Both the position numbers and the translations under genes were made by a program. DNA of 44,827 nucleotides from an uncultured Collinsella sp. (lineage in GTDB: Bacteria; Actinomycetota; Coriobacteriia; Coriobacteriales; Coriobacteriaceae): the NCBI GenBank assembly GCA_900547805.1, contig URIE01000002.1, positions 1-44,827 on the forward strand. Reading direction: 5' to 3'. The notes beneath the pieces are model-generated. The model searched no databases and was not told the origin of the DNA. It worked only from the letters and a program-made list of their open reading frames with translations. Shown here piece after piece: positions 16,022 through 24,568 of this stretch (its first letter is position 1; the number at the start of each line of letters is the position of its first letter).

Positions 16022-17797
16022 GTGGCCGACCAGGACATCAAGATGCTCATCGAGCGCATTATGGCCGAGGCCCGGACCCATCAGTCCGCCCGCTTCTCAA
16101 ACGAAACCTTCGCAGACGAGCCGATTCTCAAAACCGGCCGACAGATGCAGAATTTCCTCCCCGACCAGTACCGTAAAATGCGCGAGATATCGCGCTGGCA
16201 GGATGACCCCAAGGGCGGTGCGGGCCGCTGGCTTTCGGAAGCCGAGCTTTTTTACCGCCAGGGCCTGCTGATGGCCGACTTTGAGGACGACTGTCCCTAC
16301 AACGGCACCTTTAAGTCGTACTTTCCCACCTACAACGCCATGAGCGACCGGCAACTGCGCGGCTACTTTACCTGGCGTGCCCAAGTGCGCCGCGGAACCG
16401 TCGAGGAAACGTCTACGTCCTTTGCCTTTCTGTATCTCTATGAGCTGATCTGCGGCATTGGCGTAGATAATCCACTCGATGGTTTTAACAAGATCAAGGC
16501 TTTTTGGGATGTCTATCGCGCCTTCGAGCCCGGCATCGACCGGTTTGCGCGCGTGTGGCTGCAAGATTACGCCGTGTTCCACGGGCTCGACCCCAAGCTG
16601 CTTCGCGACTCTAAAACCGTCATGTTCGATAACGCCCTTATCGAACTGCGGCGCGCGGCACGAGACCTTGTACCGGCACCGTCCGGCCAGACCCCTAAGC
16701 GTCGCAAAACCTCCGAGCCCACGCTCCCCCTTCCGCCCGATGAGGTGCGCGAGGAGCGACTCATGGCCGCCATCAACGCCCTCTCCACGTACAACCTAAG
16801 TAGCTCGCGGCTCGACCGCAGCCATCACCGCGATCTGCGCCACGTGGCGTGCGCCGTGTATGTCCGCATGGCGCGCTACTACGACACGCACCGAAAGACC
16901 GGCATCGTGGCAAGTTTATTTGGGGAGGAGACGGCAATGCCCTACACCATGTTTGCCTCGGCCGTATTCTTTGCGCCCGAGCGCCACGAGGACTGCGAAT
17001 ACCGTCTGGACCCCATCCATATCTACCGTTGCCAAAACGGTTTTTGGGAATGCATGCGGATTCACGGCAGCAGACAAAAGAGCAGCAAACTTGGCGAGAT
17101 GATGCGCGCCTGCGACCAACGCCTGCGCCTAGCCCTGGACCCTGCCCATCCCCTTAAGGAAGAAAAGGTCCCCAAATATCTGGCCAAGATTATCGATGAC
17201 GAGATTGTGGCATGGCTTTCGTGGGACGCCGCACACCAGCCCGTCAAGATCGATATCGATTTGAGCCAGCTGGGGCACATTCGGAGCGCTGCCGCACAAA
17301 CGCGCGAAGCGCTTTTGATCGACGAGGAACGCGAGGACGGCGCGTCCGCAGAAGCCGAGGCAGCGGACTCAGGGCAACCGGAAGCCGAGCCCGTAGCCGA
17401 CGCGACGGTCGAGGCGGTCGCGGCGGCTGCAGGGCAGGACGAGTCCGACGAGCCGACCATATCCACCGAACAGTTTGGTGTCGTGGCACCGCTTCTCGCG
17501 CCGACGCCCGCGTTCGCAGCTGCTACGCCCGCGTTCGCAGCTGCTACGCCCGCTGACGCCACAAACGAACTCGCGCCCGCCGCAGACGCCTATCTCCGCG
17601 CGCTGCTCGAGCACAACGCAGTGCAGGCGGAATCGGCGGTAGTGCAATCGGAGCAGAGCGAGGACATGCTCGTCGATACCATCAACGAGGCGCTCTTTGA
17701 CCTGGTGGGCGACACCGTAATTGAATTTAGCGCAGCAGGGCCGCAGATTATCGAGGACTACGAAGCAGACGTGAGAGGATACCTAGACCATGAGTGA
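16022..17797 (+). CDS. TerB_N/TerB_C domain protein (cassette gene 1)
   Basis: 591 aa, cytosolic. Residues ~20-200 match TerB_N: FPTYNAMSDRQLRGYFTWRA at 101-120, then SFAFLYLYELICGIGV. From ~260 to the end is the TerB_C region, with VKIDIDLSQLGHIRSAAA and, at 554-591, EALFDLVGDTVIEF followed by IEDYEADVRGYL. An acidic Ala/Glu/Pro-rich linker (~440-540) with a tandem repeat splits TerB_C. The metal-binding TerB core domain itself is not recognised. TerB_N and TerB_C are domains of Ter-type stress systems and are reported beside P-loop ATPases and helicases. GTG 16022 follows GAGGAGG. It overlaps the ATPase gene by 8 bp. Probable scaffold or sensor; biochemical role unknown. Confidence 0.85.
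   Translation: MADQDIKMLIERIMAEARTHQSARFSNETFADEPILKTGRQMQNFLPDQYRKMREISRWQDDPKGGAGRWLSEAELFYRQGLLMADFEDDCPYNGTFKSYFPTYNAMSDRQLRGYFTWRAQVRRGTVEETSTSFAFLYLYELICGIGVDNPLDGFNKIKAFWDVYRAFEPGIDRFARVWLQDYAVFHGLDPKLLRDSKTVMFDNALIELRRAARDLVPAPSGQTPKRRKTSEPTLPLPPDEVREERLMAAINALSTYNLSSSRLDRSHHRDLRHVACAVYVRMARYYDTHRKTGIVASLFGEETAMPYTMFASAVFFAPERHEDCEYRLDPIHIYRCQNGFWECMRIHGSRQKSSKLGEMMRACDQRLRLALDPAHPLKEEKVPKYLAKIIDDEIVAWLSWDAAHQPVKIDIDLSQLGHIRSAAAQTREALLIDEEREDGASAEAEAADSGQPEAEPVADATVEAVAAAAGQDESDEPTISTEQFGVVAPLLAPTPAFAAATPAFAAATPADATNELAPAADAYLRALLEHNAVQAESAVVQSEQSEDMLVDTINEALFDLVGDTVIEFSAAGPQIIEDYEADVRGYLDHE
17507..17548 (+). repeat. Two tandem 21-bp repeats inside the TerB gene
   Basis: The 21-bp unit beginning CCCGCGTTCGCAG occurs at 17507-17527 and is repeated exactly at 17528-17548, with a partial third copy starting. 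It encodes PAFAAAT twice (residues ~496-509) in the low-complexity linker. Identity at every base implies a recent slippage duplication. Confidence 0.9.
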
Positions 17798-19094
17798 TAC
17801 CGCATCCGCAGCACCTCGCGTGCCCAAGCGCGTCGCCGCCGTCATTCTCAACTCGCTCAAGGGCGGCGTGGTCCCGCGCATCGGCCTTCCTTACATCACC
17901 GTAGGGCGCGAGGTCGAGATCCGCGCCCTGCTCACCGATCTGAGTCTCATCGCCGACGGTGGCGCGAGCTTCCGCTTTCTGGTCGGTCGTTACGGCGCCG
18001 GCAAGAGCTTTTTGCTCCAGACTATCCGCACGCACACCATGGGCGAGGGATTCGTCGTCGCTGATGCCGACCTGTCGCCCGAACGCCGCCTGCAGGGCGG
18101 TCAGGGACAGGGCCTTGCCACCTACCGCGAGCTCATCCGCAATATATCGACCAAGACGCGCCCCGAGGGCGGTGCGCTCAACCTTATTCTGGATCGCTGG
18201 GTCGCCTCGTGTGCCGACGTCGACGAGTCGGTCGTCAATGCCCAACTGGCCCCGCTCGAGGAGATGGTCCACGGCTTCGACTTCACCCGCATGCTCCGCC
18301 GCTATCGCATGGCCGCATCCGGGGGCGACGAAGAGACCATGAGCCGCGTGACCAAATGGATTCGCGGCGAATACCGCACCAAGAGCGAGGCACGCGCCGA
18401 GCTGGGCTCCTCGACCATCATCAGCGATGACGACTGGTACGACTACGTTAAGCTCATTGCGCGCTTTTTGGTTTGCAGTGGCTACAAAGGCATGCTGGTG
18501 CTCATCGACGAGCTCGTGAATCTGTATAAGATTCCCAACGCCATCACGCGCCAATACAACTACGAGAAGATCCTGACTATGTACAACGACACGCTCCAGG
18601 GCAAGGCGCAGTACCTGGGCATGATCATGGGCGGCACGCCAACCTCCATCGAAGACCGCCGCCGCGGCGTGTTCTCCTACGAGGCCCTGCGCAGCCGACT
18701 CGCTCAGGGCCGCTTTGCGCGCGAAGACCTTAAGGACATGCTCGCGCCCATCATCCGCCTGCAGCCACTCACCTACGAGGAGCTACTGGTGCTCATCGAA
18801 AAACTCATGCAGATCCATGCCGGCTACTTTGGCTGGACGCCCACGCTTGCCGAAAACGACTTGGTGGACTTTCTCAAGATTGAGTTCGGCCGCGTGGGAG
18901 CCGATACGCACTTGACGCCGCGTGAGGTTATCCGTGACTTTATCGAGCTGCTCGATATCCTGTGTCAGAACCCCGATGCAAATGTGGCCGAGCTGCTGCA
19001 AAGCGTCGGCGGCGACGCGCTGGCGCCGGCAGCCGCAACAGGCGACACCGGCACCGCAGGCGGCGACCGCAACTTCGCCGAGTTCACCATCTAA
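17790..19094 (+). CDS. BrxD-like (DUF2791) P-loop ATPase (cassette gene 2)
   Basis: 434 aa ATPase of the family that includes BREX type 2 BrxD. The conserved N-terminal block ILNSLKGGVVPRIGLPYITV precedes the Walker A motif GRYGAGKS (residues 66-73). Walker B is MLVLIDE (235-241). The segment QYNYEKILTMYNDTLQGKAQ and GGTPTSIEDRRRGVFSYEAL after it are typical of this family, and a helical C-terminal domain follows. The start overlaps the TerB gene by 8 bp, so the two proteins are coupled. The family is thought to act with an SF2 helicase on DNA; here that helicase is the next gene. BREX core genes (pglX, pglZ) are absent from the window. Confidence 0.88.
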   Translation: MSDTASAAPRVPKRVAAVILNSLKGGVVPRIGLPYITVGREVEIRALLTDLSLIADGGASFRFLVGRYGAGKSFLLQTIRTHTMGEGFVVADADLSPERRLQGGQGQGLATYRELIRNISTKTRPEGGALNLILDRWVASCADVDESVVNAQLAPLEEMVHGFDFTRMLRRYRMAASGGDEETMSRVTKWIRGEYRTKSEARAELGSSTIISDDDWYDYVKLIARFLVCSGYKGMLVLIDELVNLYKIPNAITRQYNYEKILTMYNDTLQGKAQYLGMIMGGTPTSIEDRRRGVFSYEALRSRLAQGRFAREDLKDMLAPIIRLQPLTYEELLVLIEKLMQIHAGYFGWTPTLAENDLVDFLKIEFGRVGADTHLTPREVIRDFIELLDILCQNPDANVAELLQSVGGDALAPAAATGDTGTAGGDRNFAEFTI

Positions 19095-19129
19095 CCTACC
19101 AAAAAGGGACAGGTTTATTTTGGCAGGTT
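19093..19129. repeat. Imperfect palindrome with GGGACAGG core at the BrxD-like/helicase junction
   Basis: AACCTACCAAAA (19093-19104) pairs with TTTTGGCAGGTT (19118-19129), 11 of 12 positions, around a 13-nt spacer containing AGGGACAGG. The left arm begins inside the ATPase stop codon. The reverse-complement core CCTGTCCC recurs in the palindrome at 33007-33045. It lies within the cassette, between two otherwise linked genes, and could act as a partial terminator or be an inserted small repeat. Confidence 0.65.
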
Positions 19130-19210
19130 TTATCTGGGCAAACGTTGAAGCAGTAATGCAGCAAGCCGTTGCCAGCCGCGTTGAGAGATTCGATGTTGAA
19201 AGGAGGCCCC

Positions 19211-21655
19211 GTGAACGCCTTTGACCGCTACGCCCCGTTTATCCAAGACTTCATCTACTCCCACGATTGGGAGAGCCTACGCTCTATCCAGGTTGCAGCA
19301 GCTGATGCCATCTTTAACACGCAAGATAATGTGCTCCTGACGGCATCCACGGCTTCCGGCAAAACCGAGGCAGCCTTCTTTCCCATCCTGACCGAGTTTT
19401 GGGAGAACCCGCCCGCAAGCGTGGGCGCCCTCTACATTGGCCCCCTCAAGGCGCTCATCAACGACCAATTCGTCCGCCTCAACGACCTGTGCGAAGAAGC
19501 CGATATCCCCGTCTGGCACTGGCATGGCGATGTCTCGCAATCACACAAGGCCAAACTCATCAAAAAACCGAGCGGCATCCTACAGATTACGCCCGAGTCG
19601 CTCGAGGCGCTCCTGATCCATAAGCACATGGCGATCCCGCGCATGTTTTGCGACCTGCGCTATGTGGTTATCGACGAAGTCCATTCGCTCATGCGCGGCG
19701 ACCGCGGCGGGCAGACGCTCTGTCTTATCGAGCGCCTCTCGCGCATGGCAGGCGTGCAGCCCCGCCGCATTGGCCTTTCGGCCACCATCGGCGACCCCGA
19801 GCGCACGGGCGCCTTTCTCTCGCAGGGAACGGGGCGCGACTGCGTTATCCCCCGCTTTGAGGAACCGCGCCGCGTGTGGCGCATCTCCATGGAGCACTTC
19901 TACAACTCGGGCCCCCAGGCTCAGCAACGAGGATTCGTAGGCACAGGTCCACAAGAAGCCGAGGTGCTTGCTTGCGAGCGTATTGAGACGGCGGCGCCCG
20001 CGGCGCTGCCCGCATCCGGACAAGACATGTGCCACAGCGGACAGCTTACACAGGAAGAACACCGTCAACGTCGTGAGCAGGCGCGGGGCAAGGCCGCTCC
20101 CAAAGACCGTCGCACTTCCTCGGCCCCCGAGGGCGAAGTCGACATCCCACGTGCGACCGAGCAGGCGCTTCTCAACCCCACCGACACGGCACCCGACAAC
20201 GTCGACCCCGGTATGGGCTATATCTTTGAGCATACGCGCGGCCGCAAGTGCCTGGTCTTTGCCAACTCGCGCGAGGAGGCAGAGGCCGTGTGCTCCATGC
20301 TGCGCAGCTACTGCGAGAGCCGGCACGAGCCCGACCGTTTTCTCATCCATCACGGCAATCTTTCGGCATCGCTACGCGAGACGGCCGAGGAGCTCATGCG
20401 CGACGAGGAGCAGACGCAGACAACCGTCACCACCTCTACGTTGGAGCTCGGTATCGATATCGGCCGCCTGGAGCGCGCCTTCCAGATTGACGCGCCGTTT
20501 ACCGTTAGCTCCTTTTTGCAGCGCATGGGGCGCACGGGCCGTCGCGATCTTCCGCCCGAGATGTGGTTTGTCATGCGCGAGGAAGAGCCCGAGCCGCGCA
20601 CGATGATGCCCGAAACCATTCCCTGGAAGCTCCTGCAGGGTATCGCGCTCGTACAACTCTATCGCGAGGAAAAGTGGGTCGAGCCACCCGAGCTCGATCG
20701 TCTCCCCTACAGCCTGCTCTATCACCAGACTATGTCGACCCTCGCCAGCACCGGCGAGCTCACGCCGGCCGAACTTGCCCAGCGCGTGCTCACGCTCAGC
20801 TATTTCCACCGTGTCTCGGCAGACGATTACCGCGTGCTGCTACGTCACCTCATTAAGATCGACCATATCCAGGTCACCGAAGGTGGCGGGCTCATCGTGG
20901 GTCTCGCGGGCGAGCGCATCATCAACAACTTTAAGTTCTACGCCGTGTTCCAGGAAAACGAGGAGTTTACCGTCCGGAGCGAATCGGCCGAGCTGGGCAC
21001 GATCGTTAATCCGCCCCCGCCCGGTGAGCGCATCGCCATCGCCGGACACTGCTGGATTGTCGAGGAAGTGGACTGGAAGCGCCACACTGTCTTTGCCACG
21101 CAGGTCAAGGGCCGGGTGCCGGCCTACTTTGGCGACTGCCCCGGCGACATTAACACGCATGTGCTCGAGCGCATGCGCAAGGCGCTCAACGAGCACGCGA
21201 CATATCCGTACCTTATGGGTAACGCACGGGCCCGCTTGGCGCAGGCTCGTCATACGACCGAGATTTCGGGGGCGGGAACCAAGCCGCTCATTAACCTGGG
21301 CGGCGATACCTGGGTGCTCTTCCCCTGGCTGGGCAGCTACGCCTTTTTGGCGCTCGAGCGCATGCTCAAGATTAAATGTGCCGCGGAGCTGGGCCTTCGC
21401 GGGCTCGATCCGTCACGCCCGTACTTTATGCAGTTTAAGATGAAGGCCGATGAGGAGACGTTCTTTGAGGTGCTCGCCGCCGAGGCCGAGAAGGACTTCG
21501 ATCCCATCGAGCTCGTCTATCCCGGCGAGGTGCCTTATTTTGACCGCTACGACGAGTTTGTTCCCGAAGAGCTCGTGCGCAAGGGTTTTGCCGAAGGCGT
21601 GCTCGACATAAAGGGCATGAAGCAGCGCGTTCTCGGCTGGCGCGACCACGCCTAA
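19211..21655 (+). CDS. Lhr/BrxHI-like DEAD/DEAH helicase (cassette gene 3)
   Basis: 814 aa SF2 helicase. Motifs in order: TASTASGKT (Walker A, 44-52), YIGPLKALINDQ (Ia), VVIDEVHSL (DEVH at 155-158), GLSATIGDP (III), then the second RecA domain KCLVFANSREEAE (~346), TSTLELGIDIG (V) and QRMGRTGRR (VI, 437-445). A ~100-residue hydrophilic linker (about 233-333) separates the RecA domains. The C-terminal half has no zinc cysteines and resembles the Lhr-core/BrxHI architecture. GTG 19211 follows AAAGGAGG; an earlier start at 19169 is not supported. Probably unwinds or translocates on nucleic acid together with the ATPase and TerB protein. It is convergent with the next gene. Confidence 0.88.
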   Translation: MNAFDRYAPFIQDFIYSHDWESLRSIQVAAADAIFNTQDNVLLTASTASGKTEAAFFPILTEFWENPPASVGALYIGPLKALINDQFVRLNDLCEEADIPVWHWHGDVSQSHKAKLIKKPSGILQITPESLEALLIHKHMAIPRMFCDLRYVVIDEVHSLMRGDRGGQTLCLIERLSRMAGVQPRRIGLSATIGDPERTGAFLSQGTGRDCVIPRFEEPRRVWRISMEHFYNSGPQAQQRGFVGTGPQEAEVLACERIETAAPAALPASGQDMCHSGQLTQEEHRQRREQARGKAAPKDRRTSSAPEGEVDIPRATEQALLNPTDTAPDNVDPGMGYIFEHTRGRKCLVFANSREEAEAVCSMLRSYCESRHEPDRFLIHHGNLSASLRETAEELMRDEEQTQTTVTTSTLELGIDIGRLERAFQIDAPFTVSSFLQRMGRTGRRDLPPEMWFVMREEEPEPRTMMPETIPWKLLQGIALVQLYREEKWVEPPELDRLPYSLLYHQTMSTLASTGELTPAELAQRVLTLSYFHRVSADDYRVLLRHLIKIDHIQVTEGGGLIVGLAGERIINNFKFYAVFQENEEFTVRSESAELGTIVNPPPPGERIAIAGHCWIVEEVDWKRHTVFATQVKGRVPAYFGDCPGDINTHVLERMRKALNEHATYPYLMGNARARLAQARHTTEISGAGTKPLINLGGDTWVLFPWLGSYAFLALERMLKIKCAAELGLRGLDPSRPYFMQFKMKADEETFFEVLAAEAEKDFDPIELVYPGEVPYFDRYDEFVPEELVRKGFAEGVLDIKGMKQRVLGWRDHA

Positions 21656-21682
21656 GACCAGTCTTTTTTGGGACGGGGAGAC

Positions 21683-22561
21683 TTACTTGTCGTGAAGGAC
21701 GGTGCCGAGGAAGTCGGTGTCGAAGGGCACGGCTTCGGCAAAGGCGTAGTCGCCGTCGCTGGCGATGAGCAGGTAGTTCTCCTCGCCGCCGAACTCCGTA
21801 TCGCCACAAGGCGCCACCCAAGCGCGGTTGAACACCTCAAGTGCCGTGGCAACGCAATCGCGCAGGAACGTCACATCGCTCCCCTCGTTTGCGCTCACGA
21901 TATTGGCAACGTAGATACCCCCGGGGTTCAGGCTGCCCCGCACCAGGCGCAGCGCCTCAACGGTCGCCAGCTCGCGCACGGGCTCGGCACCGCCAAAGCA
22001 ATCGCTCACGACCACGTCGTAGCGACGATGGCCCACGCTCGTCACACCCAGATACGAGCGAGCCTCGGCGGTAATCACCCGCAGGCGGTCACCCACCGCG
22101 CGCTCCAGCTCGTCCAGGTAGAACCAACGGCGCGCCAAGCGCGTTATCTCTCCGTCATACTCGATAACGTCCATACGCAAGCCCTCGTGCGACACCAGCG
22201 CATATTTGGGATAGGCAAACCCGCCGCCACCCAGCATAAGCATACGGCTGATACCGTGACCATAAGCGTCGCGCATCGCATCCTCGGCCTCAAACACGTC
22301 GTCAAACGCGCGATAGTACGCAAAGACGGGCTCCGCCCAGCGCTCGCCAACGTAACTCGCGCTTTGGTAGACGCCGCCTTGAACCAATACGCGAACTTCG
22401 TCGCCGCCCTCATCGTGCACGCGCTTCACACGTGCCAGCCCATTGCGGGTCCTCGCGACCTGCAGACAGGCAGCACGAACAGCGACAGCGGCCGCACCAA
22501 GCGCCGCGGCTCCCAGAGCAACGCCGGCAACGACGCCGGCAGAAACACTCGGCTTGTTCAT
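21683..22561 (-). CDS. Spermidine-synthase-like (SpeE fold) methyltransferase-family protein with N-terminal membrane segment
   Basis: 292 aa. An N-terminal hydrophobic segment (about residues 8-32, VAGVALGAAALGAAAVAV) suggests membrane anchoring. The rest has a Rossmann core: RMLMLGGGGFAYPKY (nucleotide-binding loop), MDVIEYDGEITRLARRW and YDVVVSDCFGGAEP. This is the pattern of spermidine synthase homologues, but the polyamine-binding residues were not verified, and many such proteins are uncharacterised. The start codon abuts the elp3 stop, so the two genes are one operon. A role linked to tRNA modification or polyamines is speculation. Confidence 0.7.
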   Translation of the reverse strand: MNKPSVSAGVVAGVALGAAALGAAAVAVRAACLQVARTRNGLARVKRVHDEGGDEVRVLVQGGVYQSASYVGERWAEPVFAYYRAFDDVFEAEDAMRDAYGHGISRMLMLGGGGFAYPKYALVSHEGLRMDVIEYDGEITRLARRWFYLDELERAVGDRLRVITAEARSYLGVTSVGHRRYDVVVSDCFGGAEPVRELATVEALRLVRGSLNPGGIYVANIVSANEGSDVTFLRDCVATALEVFNRAWVAPCGDTEFGGEENYLLIASDGDYAFAEAVPFDTDFLGTVLHDK

Positions 22562-24469
22562 CTAGAGCTCCTTTTGCAGATAAAGGCCATGGTCATAAAA
22601 TCCAAGATGGCGATAGTACTCGCGCGTACCGATCGCGCTGATCACGTTGATGTACGTATAGCCAGCGTCCCGAGCTATCTGGCACGCACGCTCCACGAGC
22701 AAACGTCCCAATCCATGGTGCTGCGCTGCCTGGCCCTGATCGCCCACGCGCGCCGCCATGCCATACACGTGCACCTCACGAATCATCGCCTCGTCCGGCA
22801 TCGTCGGCAGCTCGTCCGCATGTGCGGCAACAAAAGCGCGATCGGGCAGCGACAACCGCAAAAAGCCCGCGATCTTGCCCCGCGGCGTCACCCACTGCAA
22901 AAAGCGCTCGTAAGTCACCGGCGTCTCGTACGCTACTTCCTCATCAAGAGATAGCTCATCCAAGTCGGCACCCGCCGTGCTGATCTCGCGATAGCGAATC
23001 TCGCGCACCGTCGCACCGTCACCCCGAGCGGCCAAGCGATTTTCGACGAGCTGACGCAGGTTGGGTTTCTTGTTGCCCACCATGATGTCGTCGGAACTAA
23101 AGTCGCGGATCATGCGACTGATGCGGCAGAACGCCGGCGTCACCACGATGTCGTCGGCCAGCACATCGAGCAGCTCGTCCTCGGTATAGGGGCGCCACTC
23201 GCCACGCTCGTAACAGCCCACCAGACGCGAGCCCTCGATGAGCGCACACGGGTAGACTTTGACCTCGTCGGGCATAAAGGCCCCCTCGGTCATAAAGCGC
23301 TCGTAGTCGCGCTTGTCCCCCTCGGGTGTGGCGCCCAGCAAGTTGAGCATAAAATGCGCATGGATCTTAAAGCCAAACAGGCGCGCAAGCAAAAACGCCC
23401 GCTCAATCTGCGCCACCGAAATGCGACGCTCGTTGACATCGAGTAGATGCTGGTCAAGGCTTTGGATGCCCATCTGTATCTTGGTGCAGCCCAGGCGGCG
23501 GATGAGCATGAGGGCCTGCGGCGTTACAGCATCGGGGCGCGTCTCGATAACGAGCCCCACCACGCGATGCTTCGCCGTCTCGTTGATGCGCTGCTGGCGC
23601 TCGAGCTCCTCCATCGTTGCCGTCTGCCACTCGGTGACCTCGCCCCACGGCGTACCGGGGCCGTACAGACGACGCACCGCGCGGTTATAGCCGCCCACGG
23701 CAGCATCCACACGCTCCTGCTCGTCGGCAACGCCGGCAGCAAGCTCAGCCTCGTCGGTCGCAATACCGGCAGCCCGATAGCGCTCGCGGCGCTCCGCCAC
23801 CACCGGCGGCAGCGCATCGGCGGGAGCGTCATCGAGCAGGCGCCCCGCCTCGGCACGACTGATGCCCGGACGCGCCAACATGGGGTTTGCCGCCACGCCG
23901 GCGACGGCATCGTCATTGAGCGCACGGAAAAGCTCCGACATAAACCACGTTTGATACCCTTGCGGATAGTCGCTCCAGGTACCGCCGAGCACAATGAGCT
24001 CGATCTTATCGGTCGCATGCCCCATTTGCGAAAGCGCCGTCAAACGGGCACTCACCTGCAGATACGGGTCGAAGCAGTTTTGCTCCGCACGGGCGCACGC
24101 CGGCTCGGCATGCAGATAGCTTTTAGGCATGCGCAGATCGTTGGGGCAAAACAGGCAATCGCCCGAGCACGGCCACGGCTTGGTGATAACGGTAATGGTC
24201 GCCACGCCCGAAGCCGTGCGACGAGGCTTCATGCGAAGCACCTGCAGCAGCTGACGCTCCAGCTCGGAATTGACATTCCATGCCGCCCAACGCGCCGGTT
24301 CCTCACGCTTCACCCGCTGGTAAAACGGCAGCAGGCGACGCTTGGCCAAATCGCGCTTATCGGCGCCCTCGCGGCGCGCCTCAGCATGTATCAGTTTGAC
24401 GAGCGCTTTGTCGTCCACGGTCTCACCGCGACGCAGGGCGTCGAGTATGTTCAAGATAATCTGTTCCAT
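22562..24469 (-). CDS. elp3: Elp3-type tRNA wobble-uridine radical SAM/acetyltransferase
   Basis: 635 aa. The radical SAM cluster motif is CSGDCLFC (Cys 101, 105, 108), preceded by TVITKPWP, as in Elp3. The middle contains RPDAVTPQALMLIRRLGCTK and IQMGIQSLDQHLLDVNER, typical of the Elp3 SAM barrel. The C-terminal ~150 residues are a GNAT acetyltransferase domain with QHHGLGRLLVERA and IGTREYYRHLGF. Elp3 forms the carboxymethyl group on U34 of tRNA; in bacteria and archaea it acts alone, without the Elongator partners. The protein is longer than many Elp3 (about 550 aa), with an insertion around 170-270 rich in Ala/Glu. ATG 24469 has GGGG upstream. Confidence 0.9.
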   Translation of the reverse strand: MEQIILNILDALRRGETVDDKALVKLIHAEARREGADKRDLAKRRLLPFYQRVKREEPARWAAWNVNSELERQLLQVLRMKPRRTASGVATITVITKPWPCSGDCLFCPNDLRMPKSYLHAEPACARAEQNCFDPYLQVSARLTALSQMGHATDKIELIVLGGTWSDYPQGYQTWFMSELFRALNDDAVAGVAANPMLARPGISRAEAGRLLDDAPADALPPVVAERRERYRAAGIATDEAELAAGVADEQERVDAAVGGYNRAVRRLYGPGTPWGEVTEWQTATMEELERQQRINETAKHRVVGLVIETRPDAVTPQALMLIRRLGCTKIQMGIQSLDQHLLDVNERRISVAQIERAFLLARLFGFKIHAHFMLNLLGATPEGDKRDYERFMTEGAFMPDEVKVYPCALIEGSRLVGCYERGEWRPYTEDELLDVLADDIVVTPAFCRISRMIRDFSSDDIMVGNKKPNLRQLVENRLAARGDGATVREIRYREISTAGADLDELSLDEEVAYETPVTYERFLQWVTPRGKIAGFLRLSLPDRAFVAAHADELPTMPDEAMIREVHVYGMAARVGDQGQAAQHHGLGRLLVERACQIARDAGYTYINVISAIGTREYYRHLGFYDHGLYLQKEL

Positions 24470-24481
24470 GTCCCCATTGTA

Positions 24482-24520
24482 AAGGCAAAGGCGCCGAAGC
24501 CGACCACGACCCCGGCGCCT
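24482..24520 (-). terminator. Terminator between the DUF4097 gene and elp3
   Basis: On the minus strand AAGGCGCCG pairs with CGGCGCCTT (24512-24520 with 24487-24495), a 9-bp stem followed by TTTGCCTTT. It separates the DUF4097/XRE operon from elp3. Confidence 0.7.
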
Positions 24521-24568
24521 TCATCAAACAGCGCAGCTATATCTTCGCCTAGGCTTTCGTCTGCCTCA

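Noticed and set aside
16022..21655. Calling the cassette a BREX system
   Set aside because: Only BrxD-like and BrxHI-like genes are present. No PglX methylase, PglZ, BrxA/B/C or PglW/Y homologue is in the window, so the BREX label is not supported.
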